Source: an uncultured Paenibacillaceae bacterium (GTDB lineage Bacteria > Bacillota > Bacilli > Paenibacillales > DA-C8). From it: DNA of 61,873 nucleotides. Where the stretch lies: the NCBI GenBank assembly GCA_937957685.1, contig CALGAO010000056.1:1-61873 (forward strand), in the 5' to 3' direction. Both the position numbers and the translations under genes were made by a program. Numbering within the stretch: position 1 is the stretch's first letter; each line of letters opens with the position of its first letter. Below, one piece after another: positions 8,506 to 16,543 of the stretch. The notes beneath the pieces were generated by a model. That model had not been told where the DNA came from, did not search any database, and saw nothing but the letters and a program-made list of their open reading frames with translations.

Positions 8506-9999
8506 TTACTGCGCAGCAGACAGCAGGCCCTGGAATCTTGCATATGCCTCCTGCCATTCGGCAGATTGCTGAGGCTCATAGGTTTCGATCGGGAAGGAGT
8601 CACGCACGATCTTCCTCGCTTCCCAGATATCGCTGATATCACCCAGTGTCATGTATTGCACGAGGATGTTGCCGATGCCGCTTCCTTCGGTCGGACCCGC
8701 CCATACCGGCTTGCCCAGGGCATTGGATGTGAACTGGCAGAGCATGGCGTTCTTGATGCCGCCGCCAACCATATGAAGTCCGGCGAAGCTCTTGCCCGAC
8801 AGGCGCTCGGTCATCTCCAGCACATAGCGGTACTTGAGCGCGAGGCTCTCCAGGATGCAGCGGACATAGGCGCCGACGCTGTCCGGAAGCGGTTGGCCCG
8901 TCCTCTGGCAGAACTCGCGGATCGCCGCCGGCATATCGAGCGGATTCAGGAACAGGTCGTCATCGGGGTCGATCAGGCTGCGGAACGGCTCCGCCTGCCC
9001 GGCCTGGGCGATCATCTCCGCGTAGGACAGCGATTGCCCCGCCTTCAGCCAGGTGCGCCTGCATTCCTCGAGGATCCACAGGCCCATGATGTTTTTCAGC
9101 AGCCGGTACGTCCGTCCCACGCCGCCTTCATTGGTGAAGTTGAGCTGCAGCGCCTCATCAGTGAGCACCGGCGCATCCACCTCCGTCCCCATCAGCGACC
9201 ACGTGCCGCAGCTGAGGTAGGCGAAGTCCTTCGTCAGCGAAGGAACCGCGGCGACCGCCGAACCGGTATCATGCTCGGCGACAGCGATCACCGGGATCGC
9301 CGGGATGCCCAGTTCCTCCTGGATCGAGGAACGGACCGGGCCGACGAATGTCCCCGGCATGTTCACGTCCGGGAAGATCGACGGGTCCAGGCCCAGCCTG
9401 TCGATCAGCGTCCGGTCCCAGGCGCCCTCGATCGGATTGAACAGCTGCGTGGTCGTTGCATTGGAGAACTCCCCGTGCTTCTCACCGGTCAGGAAATACC
9501 GCAGAAGATCGGGAATCATCAGCACCGACCTCGCGTTCCTGAGCACCGTGGAGTCGGCCTTCTTCATCGCGTACAGCTGATAGATCGTATTGATCTGCAG
9601 GAACTGGATGCCTGTACGCTTGAAGATCTCCGCCCGCGGCACGACGCGGAACGCTTCCTCCATGATGCCGTCCGTGTGATGGTCGCGGTAGTGATACGGA
9701 TTGCCCAGCAGCTCGCCATGCGCATCCAGGAATCCGACATCCACCCCCCACGAGTCGATGGCCAGGCTGCGAATGCCGCCTGACACGGAATTTTTGGCGT
9801 TGATCAGGCCCTGCCTCACTTCATGGAACAGGCGCAGGATATCCCAATGAAGCCGGGACCCGATCCGCACCGGATCGTTCGGAAAACGATGAATCTCCTC
9901 TACTTCCAGCTTGCGGTCCGTCAAGCGGCCGATGAGAGCACGGCCGCTCGTCGCACCAAGGTCATATGCGAGAACGCTCAATGACGGCACCCCATTCAT
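8506..9999 (-). CDS. rhaB: Rhamnulokinase
   Basis: A 497-residue FGGY-family sugar kinase that phosphorylates L-rhamnulose to L-rhamnulose-1-phosphate using ATP. The N-terminal LAYDLGATSGRALIG is the phosphate-binding loop with the conserved Asp and Thr of rhamnulokinases; the second ATP-binding region includes LSCGTWSLMG and HMVGGGIKN near residue 405. Its neighbours are rhaA upstream and the DeoR regulator 61 bases downstream. The start is uncertain. ATG 9999 has a poor ribosome binding site, whereas TTG 9981 has GGGGTG six bases before it and begins directly with the conserved SVLAYDLG, so the protein may be six residues shorter. Confidence 0.95.
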   Translation of the reverse strand: MNGVPSLSVLAYDLGATSGRALIGRLTDRKLEVEEIHRFPNDPVRIGSRLHWDILRLFHEVRQGLINAKNSVSGGIRSLAIDSWGVDVGFLDAHGELLGNPYHYRDHHTDGIMEEAFRVVPRAEIFKRTGIQFLQINTIYQLYAMKKADSTVLRNARSVLMIPDLLRYFLTGEKHGEFSNATTTQLFNPIEGAWDRTLIDRLGLDPSIFPDVNMPGTFVGPVRSSIQEELGIPAIPVIAVAEHDTGSAVAAVPSLTKDFAYLSCGTWSLMGTEVDAPVLTDEALQLNFTNEGGVGRTYRLLKNIMGLWILEECRRTWLKAGQSLSYAEMIAQAGQAEPFRSLIDPDDDLFLNPLDMPAAIREFCQRTGQPLPDSVGAYVRCILESLALKYRYVLEMTERLSGKSFAGLHMVGGGIKNAMLCQFTSNALGKPVWAGPTEGSGIGNILVQYMTLGDISDIWEARKIVRDSFPIETYEPQQSAEWQEAYARFQGLLSAAQ

Positions 10000-10055
10000 T
10001 CAGAATTTGATCGGGATCGGATGGGCTCAATCACCTGGTTGGTGAAGGCTCGGGA

Positions 10056-11312
10056 TCAGCGCTTGAGCAGGACGTCCTTCTCGTACTGCTTCACTTCTGC
10101 CAGCCATTGCTCGCGCACCGGCACGCCCATCTTCATGCAGTAATAATCCCACACCGCACCGAAAGGATACGTCTTGAACTCTTCCGTCAGAGCCAGGCGG
10201 CTCGTGTAGTCGCCCTCCAGCTCGAGCTTGCGAAGCGCCTCGACCGGTTCCAGCATCGCGCGCAGCAGCGCCTTGATCGTGTTGCGAGTGCCGATCACCC
10301 AGGCGGCGATCCGGTTGATGCTGGCATCGAAGAAGTCCAGGCCGATGTAGGTCTTGCCCAGCAGATTGCCTCGCACCAGCTCTCTCGCGATCTCCAGCAG
10401 CTCATCGTCCATGATGACGACGTGGTCGCTGTCCCAGCGCATCGGACGGCTGACGTGCAGCAGGATGCCTGGCGAGAACAGGGCGAGCGAGGACAGCTTG
10501 TTCGAGATCGTCTCCGTCGGGTGGAAGTGACCCGCATCCAGACAGATCAGCTTGTTGTTGGTCAGTCCATAGCCCATGTAGAACTCATGCGACCCCACCA
10601 CATAGGCCTCCGAGCCAATGCCGAACAGCTTGCTCTCAACCGCGTCGAGGTTGTGCGCCGGGTTCAGCTCCTCGGCGAACACTTCGTCCAGCGCTTCCTT
10701 CAAGCGCTGTCTCGGAGCGAGGCGATCGACCGGGTTGTCCTTGAACCCGTCCGGGATCCAGACGTTGGTTACGCAGGTCTGGCCGAGCTGCTCGCCGAAG
10801 TAGGCGCCGATCTTGCGGGAAGCCTTGCAATGGTCGATCCAGAACTTGCGGATCGCAGGATCCGGGTGGCTCAGCGTGAAGCCGTCGTCCGCCTTCGGAT
10901 GGGAGAAGCAGGTCGGGTTGAAGTCGAGGCCGACGCCCTGCTCCTTCGCCCACTGCACCCAGCTCTCGAAATGCTTCGGCTCGAGCTCATCCAGTTCCAC
11001 CTTCTCCGTCGTATCCGCATAGATCGCATGCAGGTTCACCTTGTGCTTGCCGGGGATCAAAGACAGCGCTTTCTCAAGATCAGATCTCAGCTCATCCGGC
11101 GTGCGTGCCGCCCCCGGGTAGTTGCCGGTTACCGCCAGACCGCCGGAAAGCTCCTGATCGCGGTTGAGGAAGCCGCGCACATCATCGCCTTGCCAGCAGT
11201 GCATGGAGATCTTGATCTTCGCCAGCTGCTCCAGAACCTGATCCGTGTCGATCCCGTGCTGCGCGTACTGCTTTTTGGCCTCTTCGTAGTTCTTCTGGAT
11301 TTGGTCTTGCAT
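10056..11312 (-). CDS. rhaA: L-rhamnose isomerase
   Basis: A 418-residue enzyme that converts L-rhamnose to L-rhamnulose, the first step of the pathway. The family signature is evident across the whole length: KISMHCWQGDDV near residue 35, the metal-binding stretches LDAGHFHPTETISNKLS and WDSDHVVIMDDE, and IGLDFFDASINRI. The metal ligands (Glu, Asp and His of the TIM barrel) appear intact. GGAGGG lies seven bases ahead of ATG 11312. The gene is between rhaEW (93 bases upstream) and rhaB (57 bases downstream) on the same strand. I see no rhaM mutarotase and no rhamnose transporter in the window. Confidence 0.97.
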   Translation of the reverse strand: MQDQIQKNYEEAKKQYAQHGIDTDQVLEQLAKIKISMHCWQGDDVRGFLNRDQELSGGLAVTGNYPGAARTPDELRSDLEKALSLIPGKHKVNLHAIYADTTEKVELDELEPKHFESWVQWAKEQGVGLDFNPTCFSHPKADDGFTLSHPDPAIRKFWIDHCKASRKIGAYFGEQLGQTCVTNVWIPDGFKDNPVDRLAPRQRLKEALDEVFAEELNPAHNLDAVESKLFGIGSEAYVVGSHEFYMGYGLTNNKLICLDAGHFHPTETISNKLSSLALFSPGILLHVSRPMRWDSDHVVIMDDELLEIARELVRGNLLGKTYIGLDFFDASINRIAAWVIGTRNTIKALLRAMLEPVEALRKLELEGDYTSRLALTEEFKTYPFGAVWDYYCMKMGVPVREQWLAEVKQYEKDVLLKR

Positions 11313-11404
11313 GACGTATCCCTCCGATTTGATAAGATCTATGAGTTCACCAAAGAAATGGGAATGACCCGGCGCGGCTGCTGCCGTCGCCAGGTCAACA
11401 TGTC

Positions 11405-13474
11405 TTAGCGGGTAAATGCAGCCGGCACGCCGCCGTCAACCGTCAGCATGCAGCCCGTCGTCTTCGCGGCCTTGGAGGAAGCGAAGAAGGCGATGGCCTC
11501 TGCCACGTCGCGCGGGTAGACGTTTACGAGCAGAGTTGTGCGCTTGCGATAGTACTCTTCCAGTTGATCCGGTTCGATGCCGTATGCTGCGGCACGCTCG
11601 TTGCGCCAGGCGGAGTTCCAGATCGCCGAGCCTTGCAGGATCGCATCCGGCAGCACCGTGTTGACGCGGATGCCGTACTGGCCGCCTTCCGCCGCGATGC
11701 AGCGGGCGAGATGGGCTTCAAGCGCCTTGACCGCGCTGTAGGCCGTCGCGTTCTTGCCGGCGTAGATGGAGTTCTTGGAGCCGATGAACACCATGCTGCC
11801 GCCAATGCCCTGCTCCTTCATGATCTTGAACGCTTCGCGGGCCACGAGGAAATAGCCGGTGCCGAGGACGTTCATGTTCAGATTCCATTCCTTGAGCGAG
11901 GTTTCCTCGAACGGGCTGGAGGTGGCCAGTCCCGCGTTGTTGACGATGATGTCGACGCCGCCGTACTGGAGCGACGTAGCGCGGTATGCTTCCGCCACCA
12001 TCTCCTCGCTGGTCACATCGACCTTGACCGGGAATGCGCGGCCCTCGCCGTACTTCGCATTGATCTCGTCAGCCACCTTCCGGGCGCCTTCGAGGTTCAG
12101 ATCGGCCAGCACGACATGCGCGCCCTGTTCGGCGAGCAGTCGGGCCGTTTCGCTGCCGATGCCGCCGGCGCCGCCGGTGATGAAGGCGATCTGGCGCGAG
12201 AATTCCGCTTCTGGCGGGGCAAGCGTCAGCTTGTACAGCTCGAGCGGCCAGTATTCGACGTTGTACGACTCGTTCTCGCTGAGCGATACGAACTTGCCAA
12301 GGGTCGTCGAGTAACGCATGACAGCGATCGCGCGATGGTACAGGGCGCCGCTGACACTCGCCATCGCCAGGTTCTTGCCGGTGTTGACCATGCCGATGCC
12401 CGGGATCAGGATGACGCGCGGAGCAGGCTCGAACATCTTGTCGCCTTCGTTTTTGTTGCGCTCGAAGTATTGTCTGTATTCTTCCTTGTATGCGGCAATT
12501 CCTTCCTTGATGGCTGTCTTCAGGGCGTCAACATCCCTGGTCGAAGGATCCCAGTCGATGAACAGCGGCTTCATCTTCGTATGCACCAGATGGTCCGGGC
12601 ACGCTGCGCCGATCTGCGACAGTTCCTTCGAGTCCTTGCCGTTGACAAACTTCAGGACATCATCCGCATCGTCGAAGGAGAGGATCATCTTCTTCTCGTC
12701 GCTCACCGCGCCGCGAATGACAGGCATCACCTGAGCCGCGATGGCACGGCGCTCTTCCTGCGCCAGCGATGCGTACTTCGCTCCGCCGAACAGCTTGTCT
12801 TCGTTGACGCGCTCCTCGATGTACTTCGCCGCTTCGTTGATGACGGAGATCGTCTTGTTGTAGGCTTCTTCGGAAGTGTCGCCCCAGGTGACGAGGCCAT
12901 GCTTCTCCATCAGCACGAGCTCGGCCTTCGGATTGTTGCGCACGCCTTCCGCGATCATCTTCGACAGCTTGAAGCCCGGGCGGATGTATGGCACCCAGAC
13001 GTAGCGGTCGCCGAAGATCTCGTCGGCGATCTGACGGCCGTTGTCAGCGCAGCAGAGGCCGATGATCGAGTCCGGATGCGTGTGATCCACATGCTTGAAC
13101 GGCAGGAAAGCGTGCAGCAGCGTCTCGATGGACATGCGCGGATGCTTGCTGTCGATCATGCAATGCGTCAGATAGGCGACCATCTCTTCGTCGGACATGT
13201 CGTCGCGCTCGTACAGCGGACGAATGTCATCCAGGCGCAGGCCCGTGAAGTGCTTCGCCTGCATCGTGCCGAGGTCGGAGCCGCTGCCCTTGACCCACAT
13301 AATCTCCACTTCGCGGCCGCGGAAGTCCGTGATCGTCGTCTTCATCGATGTATTGCCGCCACCCCAGTTGCATACACGACGATCCGTGCCGAGCAGGTTG
13401 GAGCGGTATACGAGCTCGTCCAATCCGCTGTTCAGTTGTTTAGCCTTTTCCTTGTCCCACAAATAGTCGACCAT
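11405..13474 (-). CDS. rhaEW: Bifunctional rhamnulose-1-phosphate aldolase / lactaldehyde dehydrogenase
   Basis: A 689-residue fusion. Residues about 1-400 are a class II aldolase domain with the zinc-ligand motif HVDHTHP (128-134) and a KHGLVTWG segment; it cleaves L-rhamnulose-1-phosphate to dihydroxyacetone phosphate and L-lactaldehyde. Residues about 428-689 are a short-chain dehydrogenase with TGGAGGIG (433-440), NNAG (512-515) and catalytic YSAVK (579-583). In Bacillus (YuxG/RhaEW) this half oxidises lactaldehyde to L-lactate with NAD. The start is ATG 13474, with GGAGGG six bases upstream; the longer frame to 13522 has no ribosome binding site. It is the first gene of the rha-lut block, which supports lactate as the product. 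Confidence 0.95.
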   Translation of the reverse strand: MVDYLWDKEKAKQLNSGLDELVYRSNLLGTDRRVCNWGGGNTSMKTTITDFRGREVEIMWVKGSGSDLGTMQAKHFTGLRLDDIRPLYERDDMSDEEMVAYLTHCMIDSKHPRMSIETLLHAFLPFKHVDHTHPDSIIGLCCADNGRQIADEIFGDRYVWVPYIRPGFKLSKMIAEGVRNNPKAELVLMEKHGLVTWGDTSEEAYNKTISVINEAAKYIEERVNEDKLFGGAKYASLAQEERRAIAAQVMPVIRGAVSDEKKMILSFDDADDVLKFVNGKDSKELSQIGAACPDHLVHTKMKPLFIDWDPSTRDVDALKTAIKEGIAAYKEEYRQYFERNKNEGDKMFEPAPRVILIPGIGMVNTGKNLAMASVSGALYHRAIAVMRYSTTLGKFVSLSENESYNVEYWPLELYKLTLAPPEAEFSRQIAFITGGAGGIGSETARLLAEQGAHVVLADLNLEGARKVADEINAKYGEGRAFPVKVDVTSEEMVAEAYRATSLQYGGVDIIVNNAGLATSSPFEETSLKEWNLNMNVLGTGYFLVAREAFKIMKEQGIGGSMVFIGSKNSIYAGKNATAYSAVKALEAHLARCIAAEGGQYGIRVNTVLPDAILQGSAIWNSAWRNERAAAYGIEPDQLEEYYRKRTTLLVNVYPRDVAEAIAFFASSKAAKTTGCMLTVDGGVPAAFTR

Positions 13475-13512
13475 GTTTTCCCTCCGAAACCCATTTTGAT
13501 TTTCCGTAATCC

Positions 13513-13574
13513 AGTTTAGCATACTTTGGTTTGTTTTTGAATATGTTTGTTTTGTTGGATTTTATTTTTGTTTG
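13513..13574 (-). promoter_or_regulatory. rhaEW promoter and CAAA-repeat operator region
   Basis: The rhaEW leader lies in the 300-base divergent gap 13475-13774. On the minus strand a weak pair TTCAAA (13541-13536), 17 bases, TAAACT (13518-13513) can be drawn. Upstream and overlapping (13524-13574) there are repeated CAAACA/CAAAA units (CAAACAAAAATAAAA, CAACAAAACAAACA, CAAAAACAAACCAAAG). Tandem A/C-rich repeats of this kind are typical operators of DeoR-family repressors, so this is the best candidate site for the regulator at 7674-8444. The promoter match is only partial. Confidence 0.5.
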
Positions 13575-13701
13575 CCCGGGTCGGTTCCGCCTGCTCCCGG
13601 ATCCGACCACTCGCACAACGATTTCCTGCCCCTCATCCGGTCGCGAGCCATGAAGCTCGACCCCATCGATCCATCTGCTTGCCGTCATGCGATTCAACCT
13701 G

Positions 13702-13731
13702 TTGACTTTTTACTTGCACTAATGGTAATAT
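13702..13731 (+). promoter_or_regulatory. Promoter of the ABC exporter operon
   Basis: TTGACT (13702-13707) and TAATAT (13726-13731) are separated by 18 bases and lie 44 bases before the GTG start at 13775. It is a good match to a vegetative sigma-A promoter. Confidence 0.65.
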
Positions 13732-13774
13732 TTATTTCCTTTGCTATTTCGATTCCAAGGAGGGTCCGTTCTCT

Positions 13775-14773
13775 GTGATCGAACTGCGACACATCAGCAA
13801 AAGCTTCAAGGTCGCTCGTCGCGCATCCGGACTGGCAAGCGCTTTCAAGGCGTTGTTCAGTCGGGAATACGCGACGGTGCAGGCGCTCGACGACATCAGC
13901 TTCACCATCCAACCCGGCGAGATCGTCGGGTATATCGGCCCCAACGGGGCAGGCAAGTCGACGACGATCAAGATCATGTGCGGCATCCTCGTGCCGGACA
14001 GCGGAGAATGCCGGATCATGGGGTGCACGCCATGGCAGGATCGGGCATCTTACGTCAGGCATATCGGCGTCCTCTTCGGCCAGCGCACACAATTATGGTG
14101 GGACGTGCCCGTGATGGACTCCTTCGAGATGCTGCGCGACATCTACCGGGTGCCGCGGCAGGAGTACAGGCGTAGCCTCGAGCAGCTGACCGAGACGCTC
14201 GAGCTGGACGGTCTCCTGCGCACGCCGGTTCGCCAGCTCAGCCTCGGGCAGCGCATGCGCTGCGAGATCGCGGCCTCCCTGCTGCACAACCCGGACATCC
14301 TCTTCCTCGATGAGCCGACCATCGGCCTGGACGCCATGTCCAAGCAGGCAGTCCGTCAGTTCATCCGCACGATCAACCGGGAGCGCGGCGTGACCGTCAT
14401 CCTGACGACGCATGACATGCAGGACATCGAGGCGTTGGCGGACCGGATCATCATGATCGGCAAAGGCCGGCTGCTCGTCGATGGTAAGCTCAGCGAGCTG
14501 CGCAGCCGATTCGGCTCTCACAAGACGATTACGATCGACTATCGGGCCCCGCGGAGTCGGACAACCGCCGTCCGAATGATGCCTGAGCTTCCGGGCACGC
14601 AGGTGCTCAGCATGGACGAAGAGCGCGCCATCCTCCTGGTCGATACGGAGCGAACCAACCTCTCGGAGGTGCTCGGCGCGGTGTCCAGTCATCTTGAAGT
14701 GGTCGATGTCTCCATCACCGGCCAGCCGATCGAGGAGATCGTCCTGAGTCTGTACAAGGAGCATGAGTTATGA
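13775..14773 (+). CDS. ABC transporter ATP-binding protein (ABC-2 exporter type)
   Basis: A 332-residue ABC ATPase. Walker A is GPNGAGKST (about residues 62-70), the signature is LSLGQRMR, Walker B is DILFLDEPT and the switch His lies in LTTHD. The C-terminal ~90 residues form the extra regulatory segment seen in the subfamily paired with ABC-2 membrane proteins (COG4586 type). The start is GTG 13775 with AAGGAGGG ten bases upstream. Its stop overlaps the start of the first permease (ATGA), so the three genes form a coupled operon. This three-gene arrangement is generally assigned to export of drugs, lipids or similar molecules; some relatives are annotated as viologen exporters. The actual cargo is unknown. 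Confidence 0.93.
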   Translation: MIELRHISKSFKVARRASGLASAFKALFSREYATVQALDDISFTIQPGEIVGYIGPNGAGKSTTIKIMCGILVPDSGECRIMGCTPWQDRASYVRHIGVLFGQRTQLWWDVPVMDSFEMLRDIYRVPRQEYRRSLEQLTETLELDGLLRTPVRQLSLGQRMRCEIAASLLHNPDILFLDEPTIGLDAMSKQAVRQFIRTINRERGVTVILTTHDMQDIEALADRIIMIGKGRLLVDGKLSELRSRFGSHKTITIDYRAPRSRTTAVRMMPELPGTQVLSMDEERAILLVDTERTNLSEVLGAVSSHLEVVDVSITGQPIEEIVLSLYKEHEL

Positions 14774-15672
14774 GCACAGGATCGCGCCTATCCCGATCAG
14801 CCGGAACGACTCCGGTCCGAAGCCCCGACAATCGCCACCGGCTCTCCGACAAGCGACCGCCACGCAACCCGAAACGCTACCTGTCCGTCTTCCGCATTCG
14901 ATTCACCAGCAGTCTGCAATACCGGACCGCCGCCCTGGCCGGTGTCGCTACCCAGTTCTTCTGGGGTTTTGTGCTGATCATGGTCTATATCGCCTTTTAT
15001 TCGTCAAGCGACCTGGAGCCGCCGATCTCCCTGCCGCAGCTCGTTACATACGTCTGGCTCCAGCAATCCTTTCTGGCATTCATCATGCTGTGGTACCGGG
15101 ATGACGAGCTGTTCCGCCTGATCACCACCGGCAACATCGCTTATGAATTGTGCAGGCCGGGCGAATTGTACGGATTCTGGTATGCCAAGCTGCTGGCGCA
15201 ACGGATGTCGGGCGCGTTGCTCAGATGCCTGCCGATCCTGGTCGCGGCTTCCTTCCTGCCGTCCCCGTATCGGATGATGCTGCCGCCCGACTTTCTCTCA
15301 GGCGTGCTGTTCATCATCTCGCTGCTGCTCGGGTTGCTGGTGCTGGTAGCCATCTCGATGTTTATCTATATCTCGGTGTTCTATACGATGTCGCCGTACG
15401 GTTCACTGCTCATGTTCACGGTAGTTGGCGAATTTCTCGCCGGGATGATCATCCCTGTGCCGCTGATGCCGGAATGGCTGCAGGATGTCGTCTATCTCTT
15501 CCCGTTCAGCTGGACGGCTGACTTTCCGTTCCGCGTGTATTCCGGCCATTTCAGCCGCACGGAGGCGGCCATCGGCATCCTGCTGCAGCTCGTCTGGCTC
15601 GTCGTGCTGGTCACGACAGGCAGACGGTTGATGTTACGGGCGCTCAGACGAGTCGTTGTCCAGGGAGGTTGA
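14770..15672 (+). CDS. ABC-2 family transporter permease, first subunit
   Basis: A 300-residue integral membrane protein with about six hydrophobic segments between residues 50 and 295, preceded by an unusually long basic cytoplasmic N-terminus of about 45 residues (rich in Arg, Pro and Ser). The sequence LQYRTAALAGVATQFFWG opens the membrane part and is typical of the COG4587 permeases that pair with a COG3694 protein. Translation is coupled to the ATPase through the overlapping ATGA at 14770. It forms the heterodimeric channel with the next gene. Confidence 0.88.
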   Translation: MSTGSRLSRSAGTTPVRSPDNRHRLSDKRPPRNPKRYLSVFRIRFTSSLQYRTAALAGVATQFFWGFVLIMVYIAFYSSSDLEPPISLPQLVTYVWLQQSFLAFIMLWYRDDELFRLITTGNIAYELCRPGELYGFWYAKLLAQRMSGALLRCLPILVAASFLPSPYRMMLPPDFLSGVLFIISLLLGLLVLVAISMFIYISVFYTMSPYGSLLMFTVVGEFLAGMIIPVPLMPEWLQDVVYLFPFSWTADFPFRVYSGHFSRTEAAIGILLQLVWLVVLVTTGRRLMLRALRRVVVQGG

Positions 15673-15677
15673 AACCG

Positions 15678-16460
15678 ATGAGGCTGCTATGCTGTTATTT
15701 ATCCATTCTGTTCCGATCGCAGATGCAGTACAGGACGTCGTTCTGGCTGCTCGCCACGGGTCAATTTTTCCTTCCATTCACGACGCTTGCCGGCATCTGG
15801 TTCCTGTTCGATCGCTTCGGATCGATAAGGGGCTGGGAATTTCCGGAGGTCGCCATCTGCTTCGCCGTCATCCACATGGCGTTTGCGATCAGCGAATGCT
15901 TCGCGAGGGGGTTCGATACGTTCTCATCACTGGTCGTAAGCGGGGAGTTCGACCGGCTGCTCGTGCGGCCGCGAAGCACCATCCTCCAGGTGCTGGGGTC
16001 GCGGTTCGAGTTCACGCGCATCGGCAGGTTGGCGCAGAGCCTGATCGTCCTGATCTGGGCCATCGCCCACGCATCCATCGACTGGACGCTCCTCAAGGGA
16101 TGCACCCTCGTCCTGATGATCCTGAGCGGCACGATCATTTTCGCCGGCATCTTCATCCTCTCCGCCACCATGTGCTTCTGGACGGTTCAGGGGCTGGAGG
16201 TTGCGAACATCCTGACCGATGGCGGCAAGGAGCTGGCGCAGTATCCGCTGCAGATCTACGAGCGATGGGTGGTGCGCTTCTTCACGTTTATCATCCCGTT
16301 CGGCTGCGTCAACTATCTTCCGCTCCAATACCTGCTCGGGCGAACGGACGGCCACGGCCTGCTCTACGCGCTCACGCCGCTTGGCGGACTGGTGTTCTTC
16401 ATCCCTTGCCTGTTCATCTGGCGGATCGGCGTGCGACACTACCGGTCGACCGGTTCCTGA
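15678..16460 (+). CDS. ABC-2 family transporter permease, second subunit
   Basis: A 260-residue membrane protein with six predicted hydrophobic helices, homologous in layout to the preceding permease (SQMQYRTSFWLLATGQF matches the equivalent position). It belongs to the COG3694 type and completes the ATPase-permease-permease set. ATG 15678 is chosen because GGGAGG at 15663-15668 is nine bases upstream; TTG 15669, which is in frame, touches the ribosome binding site and is unlikely. A hairpin at 16495-16526 follows the stop. Substrate not deducible. Confidence 0.88.
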   Translation: MRLLCCYLSILFRSQMQYRTSFWLLATGQFFLPFTTLAGIWFLFDRFGSIRGWEFPEVAICFAVIHMAFAISECFARGFDTFSSLVVSGEFDRLLVRPRSTILQVLGSRFEFTRIGRLAQSLIVLIWAIAHASIDWTLLKGCTLVLMILSGTIIFAGIFILSATMCFWTVQGLEVANILTDGGKELAQYPLQIYERWVVRFFTFIIPFGCVNYLPLQYLLGRTDGHGLLYALTPLGGLVFFIPCLFIWRIGVRHYRSTGS

Positions 16461-16494
16461 GCCGGGTTGATCATCATCACGTTGGCGCAGCCAT

Positions 16495-16526
16495 GCCGGT
16501 CGCACCTGCGAAGCGGCTGCGCCGGC
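16495..16526. terminator. Hairpin between convergent genes
   Basis: GCCGGTCGCA and TGCGCCGGC form a GC-rich stem in the 83-base gap between the exporter operon and the convergent permease gene. There is no good T tract, so its role as an intrinsic terminator is likely but not certain. Confidence 0.45.
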
Positions 16527-16543
16527 TCTTACGCCATATCGGC

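Noticed and set aside
11564..13519. Long plus-strand open frame antisense to rhaEW
   Set aside because: rhaEW on the other strand has full-length family motifs; the antisense translation is rich in Arg/Asp/His with no domain.
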